From positions 14,639,501 through 14,703,500 of the forward strand of contig CM072339.1 of assembly GCA_036874045.1 (NCBI GenBank): 64,000 bases of DNA. The letters are read 5' to 3'. Each line of letters begins with the position of its first letter. Within the stretch, counting starts at the first letter, position 1. Shown piece by piece: positions 47,676-59,868 of this stretch. Source of the DNA: Cymodocea nodosa (Eukaryota; Streptophyta; Magnoliopsida; Alismatales; Cymodoceaceae). A model generated the notes under the pieces. The model was given only the letters and a program-made list of their open reading frames with translations, was not told the origin of the DNA and did no database searches. The translations under genes were made by a program, and so were the position numbers.

Positions 47676-48427
47676 CTAATCAAGTGCTTGAATTGTAGGA
47701 GTTGAAATTAAGCTAGTTTTAAGTTTGAAAAATGCTTCCTTGCAATTTTTATCAAAGTTAAATGGAACATCTTTTAATAGATTAGCTAAAGGTCTAGCTA
47801 TCTTGCTAAAGTCTTTAATAAATCTTCTATAAAAATCAGCATGTCCTAGAAATGATCTAATATCTTTTACTGATTTAGGTTCTGGTAGATTAGAAATTAC
47901 TTCTATTTTAGCTTTATCTACTTCCAACCCTTTCTTAGAAACAACATGCCCTAAGACTATTCCTTGTTTAACCATGAAGTGACATTTTTCCCAATTTAGC
48001 ACTAGATTTTTTTCCACACAGCGTTTTAATATTAGGTCTAAATTTTTTAAACAAACTTCATATGAATTGCCATATACAGTAAAATCATCCATAAATATTT
48101 CTAAAAGTCTTCAGTCATTCCAATAAATATGCCTTGCATACACCTTTGAAAGGTAGTTGGTGCATTGCATAATCCAAATGACATTTTCTTAAAAGCATAA
48201 GTTCCATTAGGACAGGTGAAAGTTGTTTTCTCTTGATCCTCTAATGCTACTGGAATTTCATTATAACCTGAATACCCGTCTAGGAAATAAAAATATTCTT
48301 GCCCTACTAATCTTTCCAGCATTTGATCTATAAAAGGTAAGGGAAAATGATCTTTCCTAGTCACAGCATTCAGCTTTCTATAGTTTATACATACTCTCCA
48401 ACCTGATTGAATTTTAGTAAGTATCAC
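47676..48427 (-). pseudogene. pol: Gypsy reverse transcriptase
   Basis: Motifs are in order: GWRVCINYRKLNAVTRKDHF, PLPFIDQMLERL, FLDGYSGYNEIP (catalytic D), KTTFTCPNGTYAFKKM, SFGLCNAPTTFQRCM, then after a frame change MDDFTVYG with the catalytic D-D pair, VLGHVVSKKGLEVD and DIRSFLGHADFYRRFIKDFS. The wording is close to Athila/Tat (non-chromovirus) elements. A frameshift near 48095 splits it. Confidence 0.88.
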
Positions 48428-48684
48428 GTCTTGACTTTCATTTCTAATAACTGTTAATCTTGATTTCTTGGGAACTACATGGATTGGGCTAACCCACGAG
48501 CTATCAGAAATCGGATAAATTATGTCATTATCTAATCATTTTACTATTTCATTCTTGACTACTTCTTCAAGGTTTGGATTTAATCTCCTCTCAGGAATTC
48601 TAACAAGTTTAGCATTTTCTTCTAAATATATGTGGTGACAGCATAAAGTTGAACTTAACCCTTTTATATCAGTCATAGTCCATC

Positions 48685-49200
48685 CTATTGCTTCTTTATA
48701 ACTTTCACATCTTTTAATTTAGCTATTTGATCCTCTTTTAAATCTAAAGCAATAATGATTGGACAGGTTCGTTTCTCTTCCAAAAATATATAGGTTAATT
48801 CAGGAGGTAAATGTTTTAATTCTAAATGTTGCTCATCAGAAGCTAGAGCTCCTAATTGAACATCATCATTTTCTAAATTAGTTTCTTCCAAATCTCCTTC
48901 TATATTTATGCTTTCACTTTCCTCTAAAGTTTCAGAATTGATTTGCCTATTTAATTCTTCTTGAATCACATCATCTAACATATCTCCTTCATCCTCTAAA
49001 AAGTCTATGGTATGTAAGGACATTTCTAACTCCTTAAACCTTTCTAGTTTGAAAATATTTAATTGAGTATCCTCATTGCCATATGATAACTTCATTACTC
49101 CAGTTTTACAATTTATAACAGCCCCTGATGTTGCTAAAAATGGTATTCTCAAAATTAAAAATGTATCACTATTTTTATACTTAATTTGTTGGGAATCCAA
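48685..49200 (-). pseudogene. pol: Protease-RT linker region of gypsy pol
   Basis: An open 171-codon stretch reads DSQQIKYKNSDTFLILRIPF then FLATSGAVINCKTGVMKLSYGN, continuing the protease domain (the ATSGA-I-x-C-x-x-G-x-M-x-L-x-x-GN motif follows the active site in such elements). It then becomes acidic, ending near the conserved PPELTYIFLEE segment that precedes RT. Confidence 0.7.
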
Positions 49201-49289
49201 AATTACAATATCAATAGGATATATAAAGTTTTTGATTTTAATTAAGGCATCCTCTATTTTTCCTTTAGGGTATCTTATACTTCTATCAG

Positions 49290-49472
49290 TTAATTGAATA
49301 ACCGTACTAGTAGAGTTAAGCCTTCTAATCCTAAGGATGCAAATATATCACTTGGCATAACATTTATACATGCACCTAAGTCTATTAAGGTTCTTTCTAG
49401 AATAGTATTTCCTATGGTGCATGATATAACAGGGATTCTAAGATCAAATAACTTTTTAGGAATTTGTGGCAA
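49290..49472 (-). pseudogene. pol: Gypsy aspartic protease
   Basis: PVISCTIGNTILERTLIDLG then ACINVMPSDIFASLGL matches the retrotransposon protease active site, where plant Athila/Tat elements have (A/L)-x-D-L/S-G-A-x-x-N-x-MP. It would cleave the Gag-Pol polyprotein. Stops lie on both sides. Confidence 0.8.
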
Positions 49473-50232
49473 AAATAGGGAACTACTTTGCTTAGCTAAA
49501 AAGATCTTTTTAAGAACTTTTCGCTCTCTTTTCTTAGTACACCAATCCTTTAGAAATTTAGCATAAGGTGGTATTTTCTATAATAGATTTAACAAAGGAA
49601 TGTTAACTTGTACTTTTTCAAAAATTTCTTTGATTTTTTCTTATTTTTCAGGTATTGCTTGTTGTAATCTTTCAGGATAGGGTGCTAAAGATTGTGATTT
49701 GAAAGATTCTTTTTCTTTTAGTTGATTTGTTTGATCATTTTTAGCTTCATTAGCAGATTAAGATTGTTCTTCAGTGATTTCTAGATTTTCAACTATTACA
49801 TTTTCATTATCATTTTGATTTTTACTCTTATCCACCTTCATATTATTTTCATTTTGAGTTCTTGGTGGTATATCAGTTCTAGATCTTAATGTTACACATA
49901 CATCTTCCAGATTTTTGTTACTCTCATGATATTTTTGCATATCACTTTCGTGATTATGATCTTCAATTGTTTTTAGTTTTAAAGTGCATTCTTTAAATTC
50001 TCTTGCATTAGTATTTTCTTTTGGCTATGTATTTTGCAAATTATGCAGATCTATAACATTATAATTTTCATTATCTTGTTGCACAACTTGTATTTTCATA
50101 GTATATTCGTCCGATGCTTTTAGTTTTCTTTCCAGATCATCTAATCTCATTGCATTCAATTTTTGATCAATTTTCATTATGATTTTTTCAGTTTCGTAAA
50201 TTATATCCATTTTAGGTTCTGAATATACTTTC

Positions 50233-50568
50233 TTATAGTTTAATTGGTTGACTTCTTATTGCTGACATATAAAGTATACTACGCTCCAGTCTGTCATACC
50301 TATCCCAAACTTCAGTGTCTCTCAACATATTACACATTCTATACTGACCATTAGTTGGGTAAACTATAGGATTCTCATACTCGGCTCTATTATATTGAGG
50401 ATAATTCATTTGTTGTTCATGGGATCTAACCATCTGCAAACGTCTCAGTTTCAAACAGTCAGAAATGTCATGACAATCAGAATTGCAGAATTCACATATG
50501 CTAACTACAGGTTTTAGAAATCTTTGAGCATAAGCATATGCCATATTCTCAATTACAGAAGAAAACAA
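50233..50568 (-). pseudogene. gag: Gag C-terminal fragment with CCHC zinc knuckle
   Basis: CEFCNSDCHDISDC fits the C-x2-C-x4-H-x4-C RNA-binding knuckle of retroelement Gag. Only about 100 bp separate it from the primer-binding-site modules, so the main gag domain (as at 17440-18475) is missing here. Fragments between 49758 and 50210 continue the gag-pol linker in other frames, with stops. Confidence 0.7.
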
Positions 50569-50617
50569 ACAACTCTGGCTATTAAAACGAAACAGCTCTA
50601 ACAGTTGTTTATATTAA

Positions 50618-50708
50618 TTTCCCAGCAATGACGCCATAGAACTTGCTTGGTTACCTAGCACGACACCAGAAAACCTGATTGGATCTCCAACAACGCACCA
50701 GAAAAACT
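50618..50708 (-). promoter_or_regulatory. Three tandem primer-binding-site-like modules
   Basis: Directly after the LTR on the minus strand there are three modules about 33 bp apart: TTTTTCTGGTGCGTTGTTGG, GGTTTTCTGGTGTCGTGCTA and AGTTCTATGGCGTCATTGCT. Each resembles the tRNA-Asp-type site TGGCGCCGTTGCC seen intact at 54753-54770. Confidence 0.55.
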
Positions 50709-52906
50709 TGGATTTGTTAACTTTTGTTTTTACTTAGTTATTTTATCTTTATGCCTATTCTTTTTTAGAAATAAACAAACAACCTTTCACACAAATTAGA
50801 TATTAATTCTAATTTGTATTTTAACTGCAAGTGCACAGTGTCTATTGCATTAGTGTGCAAGTACAAGTCGATCTCATAGAGAATTATTTAAGAATTGAGA
50901 ACTATTCCGTTTGTAACAATCAAATTAATATCTTCAATAAGTCATCCGTTGAGTTATAGTTAACTCAACGGACAAAGTTCGTTAAGTTATGGCTAACTCA
51001 ACGGACTAACCTGGTGGACTTAAGTTAACTCCACGAGTCTGCCTTTCCTATTTAATACTTCTATTTACAGAGAAATTCAGCCAACCATTGGGCGGTTCCA
51101 CAGATTGTAAATAACATCAATTAAGCTCTTTAATGTTAGTAAGCATTGGATTTATCATTAAGCATACTAACATTTAGATAATTCAAACAATATTCATTAA
51201 AATCTTTAAGTCTTTTGAACGAACTAATTTTAGTAAACTGTAAAACTAAAACAAACATAAAACAATCACAACACTGACAAAGATAACATTAATCACAATA
51301 CAACACAAACAATACAACACTCAAATACAAACACAGATAAGTTGTTTTTGGTATTTTTGTTTTAATATGAACATGGAAATGGGCGAAAGGTGAAATGTAA
51401 AGTAATCTCAGTCAATAGTAAACACTTCTGTCACTACATGTGACGCGATTACATCACTGAAAATTAAACCACTTACAATTCTGTCTGCTCTCCCTATAGA
51501 ATCGCGAGTCCAGAATTGCAAGATGATCTCCTCTTCAGCATACAGGCATCAACCCGAAGCCATGGCTAGAAGCTTTACGATGTCCTGAAATATGAGTCGG
51601 TGCTTGGTGAAAATGGCTTCCCTTCCCGCATCCTCACAATGGTTGTCAAGCACTGTGTTTGGCTCGGAATCGACCCGACATCAAGAAAGTATCCTCACAG
51701 ACCTCCGATGGTTGGTGATTATGGTGGTGGTAATGATGGTTGGTGTGGTACTTCAGAGAATTACCGATACTATCTGTAGAAAGCTCGGTGCTCCTCCTCT
51801 ATACACACTGGCCATACCCATCGATCACACACACACCCCTTTACTTCTTTTTCTTCTTTTCTTTTATATTTCTTCAGTGGTAACTGCTTCTGCTTGAATG
51901 GTCGGTTGGATTTCCTTCATTCATATCAACGACGATGATTTCTTCTCCCAACGTGATATGTGCGATCGTGGTTTTTCCTTCCAACTGTCTTGTTTCTACA
52001 ACCGCTATAGTGGCATATTAGAAAATAAATAGTCCGTAGAGTTACAGATAACTCAATAGACTTGCTTTATTGATTTAACTATAAAACATGTGCATAAATT
52101 TAACTATCCGATGCTCAAGTGCATTTCGAATACTTACAACTTTACTATCCGATGCCTAGATGCATTTCGGATACTTACAACTTAACTATCCGATACTCAA
52201 GTGCATTTTGGATAGTTACAGATAACTCACCGGTATATAACTTAAGTAAATCTACCAGATCTCGACACGTGTTAGCAACAGTTTAATAATAAAAGAAACA
52301 TTTCGGAGAGTTATAGGTCTAACTATCTGATGCCTAGATGCATTTCAGATAGTTAGAGATAACTCACCAAAAATCCACTTAAGTCACTTTCCTAGAACAC
52401 AACACGTGTCCACAGCTATTTTATAAATAAAAGGAGATTTTGGAGAGTTACACATATAACTATCCGATGCCCAACTGCAATTTTGGATAGTTATAGATAA
52501 CTCACCGAAAGTTCACTTAAGTCATGCATTATGGTTTCGACACGTGTACTTTAGGAAATAATAAAATATTCTTTTAAAACATAACTGTTCGGTAGTTTAT
52601 ACATAACTATCCGATACATGTTCAGTATGTTATACATAACTATTTGAAATATGTTCGGTATGTTAAACATAATTGTCCGAAATATCAGAAAATTCGGATA
52701 CTTAAAAATTTCACAGCCTGTAAGTTACCAACAGTTCAGAAATGTACTAAATTAACATTAATTCCCCAAAATTAAGCAGTAATTCTAATTAAAGCTTATA
52801 ACAGTGTAATTATAACATAATAACTTAATTCTCATATGATAAGCTAAATATTATGCAATTAACCATCATTTAACCGTTAATAATATACACTTTTTCATTC
52901 TAAACA
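50709..52906 (-). mobile_element. Full-length gypsy-family 5' LTR (copy G)
   Basis: The 2198-bp LTR begins TGTTTAGAATG at 52906 and ends AACAAATCCA at 50709 (minus strand). It is followed by primer-binding-site modules and then gag-pol, so it is the 5' LTR of the pol element. It has three U3 G-boxes, a TATA box near 51865 and the conserved leader. No matching minus-strand 3' LTR lies at the left; instead a plus-strand LTR (40313-42454) faces it. Confidence 0.85.
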
Positions 52907-53218
52907 CCAAACTTGATGTCATCAAATGACATATCGATGGTCAAATTTGATATTTCATTTATCATAGTTTGAGGCTCCATGCCACAAAAAAAAATCCTAA
53001 TAGGCAACATTGGTATGTCATCTATCCAATTTCAGATTGGATAGAAATTAAATTTCTTTTTAACTAACTCCAAATGCATGCCCCTACCTTGGGCCCCTCC
53101 CTTATAAGAATCAAATGGGATGTCGTTACTTAGTGATGGTATGTCATTTGATTAATTCACCCCCCTACAAGAATCAAATGGAATGTGGTTACTAGGTGAT
53201 GGTATGTCATTTCTTTTT
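52907..53218. other. Unassigned spacer with about 62-bp tandem duplication
   Basis: No gene. From about 53096 to 53215 a unit containing 'aagaatcaaatgg', 'atgt', 'gttact' and 'aggtgatggtatgtcattt' occurs twice in tandem. A TATGTCAT word recurs at least four times across the spacer. Confidence 0.6.
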
Positions 53219-54738
53219 GGTATGTCACGTGAGATGAACATGTTTAACTCGTTAAGTTAGCATAATTGTATGTGTTGAGTTACATGAATATACACTAAGG
53301 TAATGTGTTATATTAGTAGCTTATTTCTTTATTGCATGTGTTTTATAGTTAAATCAATGAAGTAAGTCCGTTGACTTATCTATAACTTGACGGACCATTT
53401 ATTTTCTAATATGCCACTATAGCAGTTATAGAAACAAAACATCCAAAGGAAAACCACGATTGCACGTATCACGCAGGAATTCACTCGTGGAAAGAAGAAG
53501 AAATCACCATCGTTGATATAAATGAAGGAAATCTAACCGATTATCTAAGCAGAAGCAATTACTACAGAAGAAATATAAAAGAAGAGGAGAAAAATAAAGA
53601 AAGTGTGGTTGGTAGTGTATGTAGAGGTGGAGGACCGCACTGACTACAGGTAGTGTCGGAAGTTCCCTGAAGCTCCACACCACCACTAAAATCACCAACC
53701 ATCGGAGGTCTGTGAGGATACTTTCCTAATGTTAGGTTGATTCCGAGCTAAACACGGTACTTAACAACCACTATGAGGAGTGATCGCGTCGCTGGAAGGA
53801 AAGTCATTTTCACCAAGCACCGACTCATATCTTAGGAGATCGTAAAGCTTCTAGCCTTAGTTTCGGGTTGATGCCAATATGCTGAAGAGGAGATCATCTT
53901 GCAATTCTGGACTCACGATTCTATAGGGAGAGGAGACAAGATTGTAAGTGATTAAGTTTTCAATGGTGTAATCACGTCGCATGTAGTGACAAAAGTATTT
54001 ACTGTCGATAAAGATTTTTGCATTTCACCTTTCGCTCATTTTCATGAACATATCAAAACAAAAATATCAAAAACAACTTATCTATGTTTACATTTAATAT
54101 TTAAGTGTTGTATTGTTTGTTTTGTATCGTGATTAATGTTATCATTGTTAGTATTGTGAGTGTTTTATATTTGTTTGATTTAGAAAATAGTTTTACAATT
54201 TACTAAAATTGATTCGTTCTAGATACTTAAAGATTTTAATGGTTACTGTTTGAAATATCTGAATGTTAGTATTGTTTAATGATAAATCTAATATTAACTA
54301 GTATTAAAGAGCTTAATTGATGTTATTTACAATCTGTGGAACTGCCCAATGGTTGGTCGAATTCCTTTGTAAATAGCAGTATTTAACTAGAAAGATAGGC
54401 TCGTGAAGTTAACTTAAGTTCACAAGGTTAGTCCATTGAGTTAGCGATAACTCCACGAACTAGGTCCGTTGTGTTAACTGTAATTCAACGAAGTGCTTAC
54501 TAAACACATAAATTTCAATATTAAAATCGAAACAGTACACAATTCTTACTCAATCTCTATGGGATCGACCTGTATTTGCATACAAATACAATATACACTG
54601 TGCACTTGCAGTTAAAATACAAATTAGAATTAATATCTAATTTGTGTGAAAGGTTGTTAGTTTACTTCTAAAAGTAATTATTAATATAAGCATAAAGACA
54701 AATTAAATAAGTTTAAAAACAGAAGTTAATAAAACCCA
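53219..54738 (+). mobile_element. Gypsy-family LTR, 5' truncated (copy H)
   Basis: It aligns with the LTR at 2221 from about position 600 onward, through TATA near 53574, the leader and the U5 signature near 54545-54610, and ends AAAACCCA. A near-perfect primer binding site follows, so it was a 5' LTR. The first 600 bp are missing. Confidence 0.75.
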
Positions 54739-54752
54739 AGAACAAGCATTTC

Positions 54753-54770
54753 TGGCGCCGTTGCCGAGGA
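54753..54770 (+). promoter_or_regulatory. Primer binding site, tRNA-Asp type
   Basis: TGGCGCCGTTGCCGAGGA differs at one base from the complement of the plant tRNA-Asp 3' end used by Athila-like elements. It lies 14 bp after the LTR end. No coding sequence of the element survives downstream. Confidence 0.75.
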
Positions 54771-56449
54771 CCAGTTGTCCGATCTAACCTTTCATATCAA
54801 TACAAAATACATCTCAATTAAATGGTTACTTAGAGAAATCTTATAAATAAGATTTCAACAATGACATGTTGAACTCAAAAAATAACTATTATATTTAAGA
54901 TATTTTGGTCGAGAATATGTTGAACTCAAAATATTTTGGTCGGGAATATGTTGAACTCAAAAAGATTTCAACAATGATATGTTGAACTTAAAAAATAACA
55001 TTTTAGTTCGGAAATTCATTTTCCCAACCTTTACACTTGATTAGAATTTAATTTCTCAAGAAATTTGAATTCCAAAATGTACAAACAACTCATCATTCGA
55101 AATCTAATGGAAAAAATTTTCAATTTCGCTAGATTCTGAGTGCACAAACCCCACCTTAAATTCATTCATTTCCTTTACCTTGATACCTATCTAACTTGAG
55201 TCCTTTGAACTCTTCTTATTTTCGTTTTCATCAACGTAAATAGATTTTCTATAAATACTTTCTTTACGATGATATCATTAAGTTTTTCATTATCAAAACT
55301 TTTAAAGGAATTTTCTTAACAATCTTCTCAATTACGATGATGACAAAACTTAGTGATCGTTACATTTAGTGCAAACATTCTCACTCATTTTAACTTCATT
55401 CACATCCATACATTCATAACATATTCATACAATCATAGAAGTCTTTTGTTCTTTGTCAGTCTCCTTTTTGTCATTGTTAAAGTGAGAAAGACTCCCCTAC
55501 TTCAAAGCTCCCCTTGCAAATAATATCTTTGCATAAGAATACCACAAAAAAATATAAAGCAAATATGCACCAATATATAAAATCTAAGGAATAAGTTCAA
55601 CAATAGAACCATAATCAAAAGAAAAAATAGTTTAAAAGTTTGGCAATAAAAACAATAGTTTGTCCATCAATACAACATAGGAATTAATATACAGAAATTT
55701 CTCCTATTTGATTGATCTCGAGATGATGCAAACTTTGGACTTTTCTTTCTAGCGAGTTCTTTAAATTATCATAACCTTCAATGATGTTGCCATATAACTC
55801 TACAAAGTGATCTAAATATTGAATCTTTCAAATGACAAAAGCTTCCTTTTTTCACAGTTTTGCGAGTCTACAAGAACCTCAACCTCAAATCCTCCGTAAT
55901 CTTCAGAAAACTTCTGGTCTTCTTGGTGGAAATCAGTGCACAATCAGGTTTCACGATGATTTGAATAGTTTTAGGTCTTGAGAGTGGTGTTTAAGGGTGT
56001 ACCCAATGAAAAATGAAATAGAGTTAATATATTGGTTTGTTGGATTCATGGGTCAACATATCAATTGTCACACCATAATAGTATGTTGTTGCCCTTAATA
56101 GTATGGGGAAAAATTTAAACTTAGAATTTTCAAATGTTTTGCACGTACCAATACGAAGCATTGAAATTTTGATCTATTCAACCCTATCCTGAAGAAACAA
56201 ATAGTGCACTAGTCCTATCTGTCAATATGCCAAATACATCTTCTTGTAGATTTTAAGAAATCTCTGTAACTCAAAAATAGTGTTTCCTATGATTTAATGA
56301 AATATCAAAAAACCAATCCAGAAATCTGTCATACATATGCTGATAATTTTTAATGGTATGTTGATTTTAGTAATAGATCTTATTATATTTATGCAAATGG
56401 CATCCTGAATTATTCAAATAATACAACCTTCAAGTTTTTTTAAATCTTA
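54771..56449. other. Gene-free stretch with short tandem repeats
   Basis: 54855-55020 has repeated 'atgttgaactcaaaa' units alternating with 'attttggtcggaat'. The rest is AT-rich. 55131-55175 ends in TGCACAAACCCC, resembling a PIF/Harbinger-type terminus. I could not define an element or gene. Confidence 0.4.
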
Positions 56450-56752
56450 ATAAATTATTATTCATCAAATGATTTAGTAAATATATCAACTAATTGATTT
56501 CTCATAAAAACAAAGTAAGAAAATGATATGTAAAATATTTTTTGACAAATTAATAATACTATTGCTATCATAATAAATATGAGTTGATTCAAAAACTTAA
56601 TTTTATAATTTTTCCTGATTTCTGTCATTTATAAAAAAAACTTAGACACAACATAAACCAACAATAGCTACATATTTAACTTCTACCATTGAAAGTGTTA
56701 GAGTCCAATTTGTAGTCACTAACATATTGTTTATGAAGGTGAAATCAAGATA
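56450..56752 (-). pseudogene. Copia RNase H fragment
   Basis: On the minus strand, NNMLVTTNWTLTLSMVEVKYVAIV is followed after a disruption by IYYDSNSIINLSKNILH. This matches the end of copia pol (ALSSAEAEYMA, then IYCDNQSAI-x-LAKNP). Several stops; upstream domains are absent. The neighbouring TIR-like element may have cut it. Confidence 0.6.
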
Positions 56753-56754
56753 CT

Positions 56755-57532
56755 ATTTGTGCTAGAAAGTTAGGAATTAAAAATTAAAAAGTTGAAAAAA
56801 TTTTCTTAATTTTTTAGGATTTATGCCACATAGAAAAGTTAAGAATACATTAAAAGATCAGAAATTTCAAACCTTTAAACTTCCTCTCATCAGAAAGTTG
56901 GGAAAGTAGTATAGGAATTATCTCAATTCAATTAATTATTTTATTATTAAAATTAATTATAATTAAAGTATATATTGTTAATATAATTAAATTATAATAT
57001 ATTAATATAATATTTTTTTATTTAATTAAAGTATTATATTATTTTAATTATTACTTTGTAATATACTTTATATAATATATTATTATTTTAATTAAAATTA
57101 CTTCATATATACTTTAATATAATTAAAGTATATTAATATAATATATTATTTTATTATTGTTAATATAATTAAAGTATATATTGTTAATATTATTTTATTT
57201 AATTAATTATTTAAATATTATTTTATTAATAATAAAATATTAATTATTTTAATATATTTTTTATTAATAATATAAATATAAATTATTTTATTATTATTAA
57301 TATTATTTTTATAATATTAAAATCATAAAATATTATTTTTATTTAATTAATATTATTATTTTATTATATAATACTATTTAATATATAATATTAAAATTTC
57401 AAGAATTATATAATTTTCCTAACTTTCTATTGGTAGTACAAATACTTTTAAATTTTACTTTTTGACTTTTTGATTCCTAAATTTTCTGATTTTCTATTTA
57501 TTAACTTTTTTAACTTTCTTGGTGGCACAAAT
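56755..57532. mobile_element. AT-rich TIR element (MITE-like)
   Basis: The ends are imperfect inverted repeats: ATTTGTGCTAGAAAGTTAGG at the left and, in complement, ATTTGTGCCACCAAGAAAGT at the right. Between about 56930 and 57400 the sequence is nearly pure A/T, with many small palindromes. It has no ORF. The ATTTGTGC end resembles the PIF/Harbinger termini in this window; membership is inferred. Confidence 0.45.
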
Positions 57533-58035
57533 GGACTTCAAGAGAGTGTTTGTACATGTTAGAAAGTTCAAAAATAAAAGAAATGGAAAGTTTAGACTCT
57601 TATAAATTAGAAAGTTCAAATTCTTAAAAAAATCAATGGTATTTGTGTACGTCTCAAAAAGTCAAAAAAGTTAAAATTCCCATAAGGGGGTTTGTGCCGA
57701 ATGGAATATTCAAAATTGAAATATATTTTTTTAATCAAAGTATTCTAATAATTAATTTTAATTTACTCTATTTCTTCATTTCATAATACTTACATTTTAA
57801 GAGAAAATATCAATTCTTCTTATTTTTATTTATTAATAATATTATAAACAAATTGAACAAAAGTTGTGTTGTTCATTATCTATTTGAATATAACATATCA
57901 CAAACAATTACTTTTCAAAATTGCTAACTAACATACAACATATAAATAAAATTCACAATATAAATATAAATTGTCAACATACAAATGTTCAAATATTGTA
58001 ACATAACAAGTTGACAAAGTTACATATAAAATGAT
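57533..58035. other. Gene-free stretch
   Basis: AT-rich. Words such as 'gtttgtacatgttagaaagttc' and 'gggggtttgtgc' echo the TIR-like ends nearby, suggesting further small-element debris, but no boundaries can be set. Confidence 0.35.
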
Positions 58036-58432
58036 TTAAAAGTTATGTCCATCCCACATAACAGTCTTCATATTGTCACATATTTCATCTGCTATTTATT
58101 TTCGAAGTTCTTATGTCATTTCTAATGTACTATCTATATGTGAAAGCTCATATTCAATAATTCCAATTTCTTCATTTTTCAAATCAAATTCAGCTAACTC
58201 ATCTTCTAGATCTTATATCAACATTTTTCTTTGTAATACTTGCATTTATGTCATTATTATATTTTTATATTACCTTGTTTCATGTTTCGACTTTAACTTT
58301 TTTATCATGTGTCTTTTCATTCCCTTCATTTAAAACATCTTCTAATATACCTAAAAATGTGGCATCTACTTTTTCATTCCAACTAATGTAAGATTTTTGT
58401 CTATCTTGTGTTGTATTATCTATACTAGCCAT
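58036..58432 (-). pseudogene. Second Myb/SANT-like PIF/Harbinger ORF, degraded
   Basis: From an ATG at 58432 the reading SYISWNEKVDATFLGILEDV then LNEGN is the Myb/SANT-like N-terminus (compare DEIFLGILAAKIREGN at 30580-31241). After a stop, INASITKKNVDIRSR continues the domain, and the end (IADEICDNM) resembles these proteins' C-terminus. No transposase is seen beside it. It is a remnant of another element. Confidence 0.6.
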
Positions 58433-59868
58433 ATCTAATTTGCATAACATATATATAAATGAAAAATACATCATTAAAATAAGAAAAATCAAGATTAATG
58501 GTGTGTTAAAGTTAACAACATATACAAAGGAAATTATGACATACACACCAAAATCAGTAATATGCCATTTTTTATAAGAAAGAGTAAGTTGAATCCTATC
58601 ATGGAAAATAAAATTCATTTAGACAAACAAAAAATGATTAACCAATAATTAGTGCAACCCTTGTATGTTTATATCAATTTTTCGAAAAACCATTTAGAAT
58701 GAATGATCTACCATTTAGCATATGAGTATAGCATGTTGTATAGTAATAATATACATATGATTTGATTTTGTGATAAATTTATAAGGAAGCCTAGAAATGG
58801 ATATTAGTAAAAAAAGGTAATAGGTATATAGATCTCATAAGGCTGAAAGTGAGGCTACTTAGAAAGTTGGTATGCAAGAAGTAAGTTGGTAGGAAGCATA
58901 GTGGGAAGCCTCTTGTGACACTTGTTGTGATTGTGGATAATGAAAATTGGAGATTAAATTTGATTCATCTTGTCCTAGTTTACTACGCTGACTTGTAGGT
59001 GGATCATAAAAATGTTAGATCTAAGTATTTTAACTTAAAATCTATAGAAATCATTAATTATACTAGTAAACATGCCTTGGACTAATTAAAATATACTGAA
59101 ATATAAAACTTATAACCACAAATGATAAACATGCCTTAGACTAAAACCTATAAACAAACAAATAGTCTAATTGATGTATTCAAAGACTTTATAGTTAGAA
59201 GAAAAGATGAGGTCCACCGAGAACACCCCACATTTGAATATGGAAGAAAAGAAGGATGGCATAGGACGGTAGGTGGAGGATGGAAAAAATAATATTAAAA
59301 CAAAGACAAGGATGTTCATACACACCATAGCACACTATGCGAGTGGAGGCACGCATGATGAAATAAACGAGGGAAAACACATGCACCCCCTCTTTCATCT
59401 TACCGTGATCTTCTTACCCACTCGAGCAGATTTGCAAATTGTGATCCTTTGTGCTCGACGGGTAGAGGAGGAGATGGGTTCTCGAAGGAGTGTTCTATTT
59501 CTTTTAGATAAGAGATCAATGTTAGAAAATTCCAAATGCGAAAAACCTAGAGATGATAAGAGGAGTGCCAACCTAAACCATGCTAAGAGAGGCAGATGTA
59601 GATCAAATACTCTTTGCACCAAAGATGCAATGACTCTTCTCAATGATGACCTCTGCTAAGCGGGAAAGGAGTACATGAAATTGAGGGAAATTTTCCGATG
59701 AACAAGAGAAATAGAGAGATCATTGAGAATACTGACACTTTTTTTAGGTAAGGGGGGGTGTTTGAAATCTTAGAAAATCTCTCCTTTTATATAAATAGGT
59801 ATAAAATTTTCTTTGATTTTATTTCTTTCATTTATGAGAATTCTAACAAGGTACAAATTGACTCCTTA
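58433..59868. other. Mostly gene-free; one unexplained short ORF
   Basis: AT-rich with nothing recognised. A GC-richer patch at 59200-59660 has a 128-codon plus-strand ORF (59273-59659, starting MEDGKNNIKTKT) overlapped by an 82-codon minus-strand ORF. Neither shows a domain, signal or good context, so I do not call a gene. Confidence 0.35.

Noticed and set aside
40313-52906. One LTR element bounded by copies F and G
   Set aside because: The two LTRs are in opposite orientation, and the left one has a plus-strand PPT, so they are not a 5'/3' pair.
58280-58618. 112-codon ORF starting at 58618
   Set aside because: The first 60 residues are hydrophobic AT-rich translation. The Myb/SANT-like protein starts at the ATG at 58432.
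59273-59659. 128-codon ORF in a GC-richer patch
   Set aside because: No recognisable domain and a comparable antisense ORF; not enough to call a gene.
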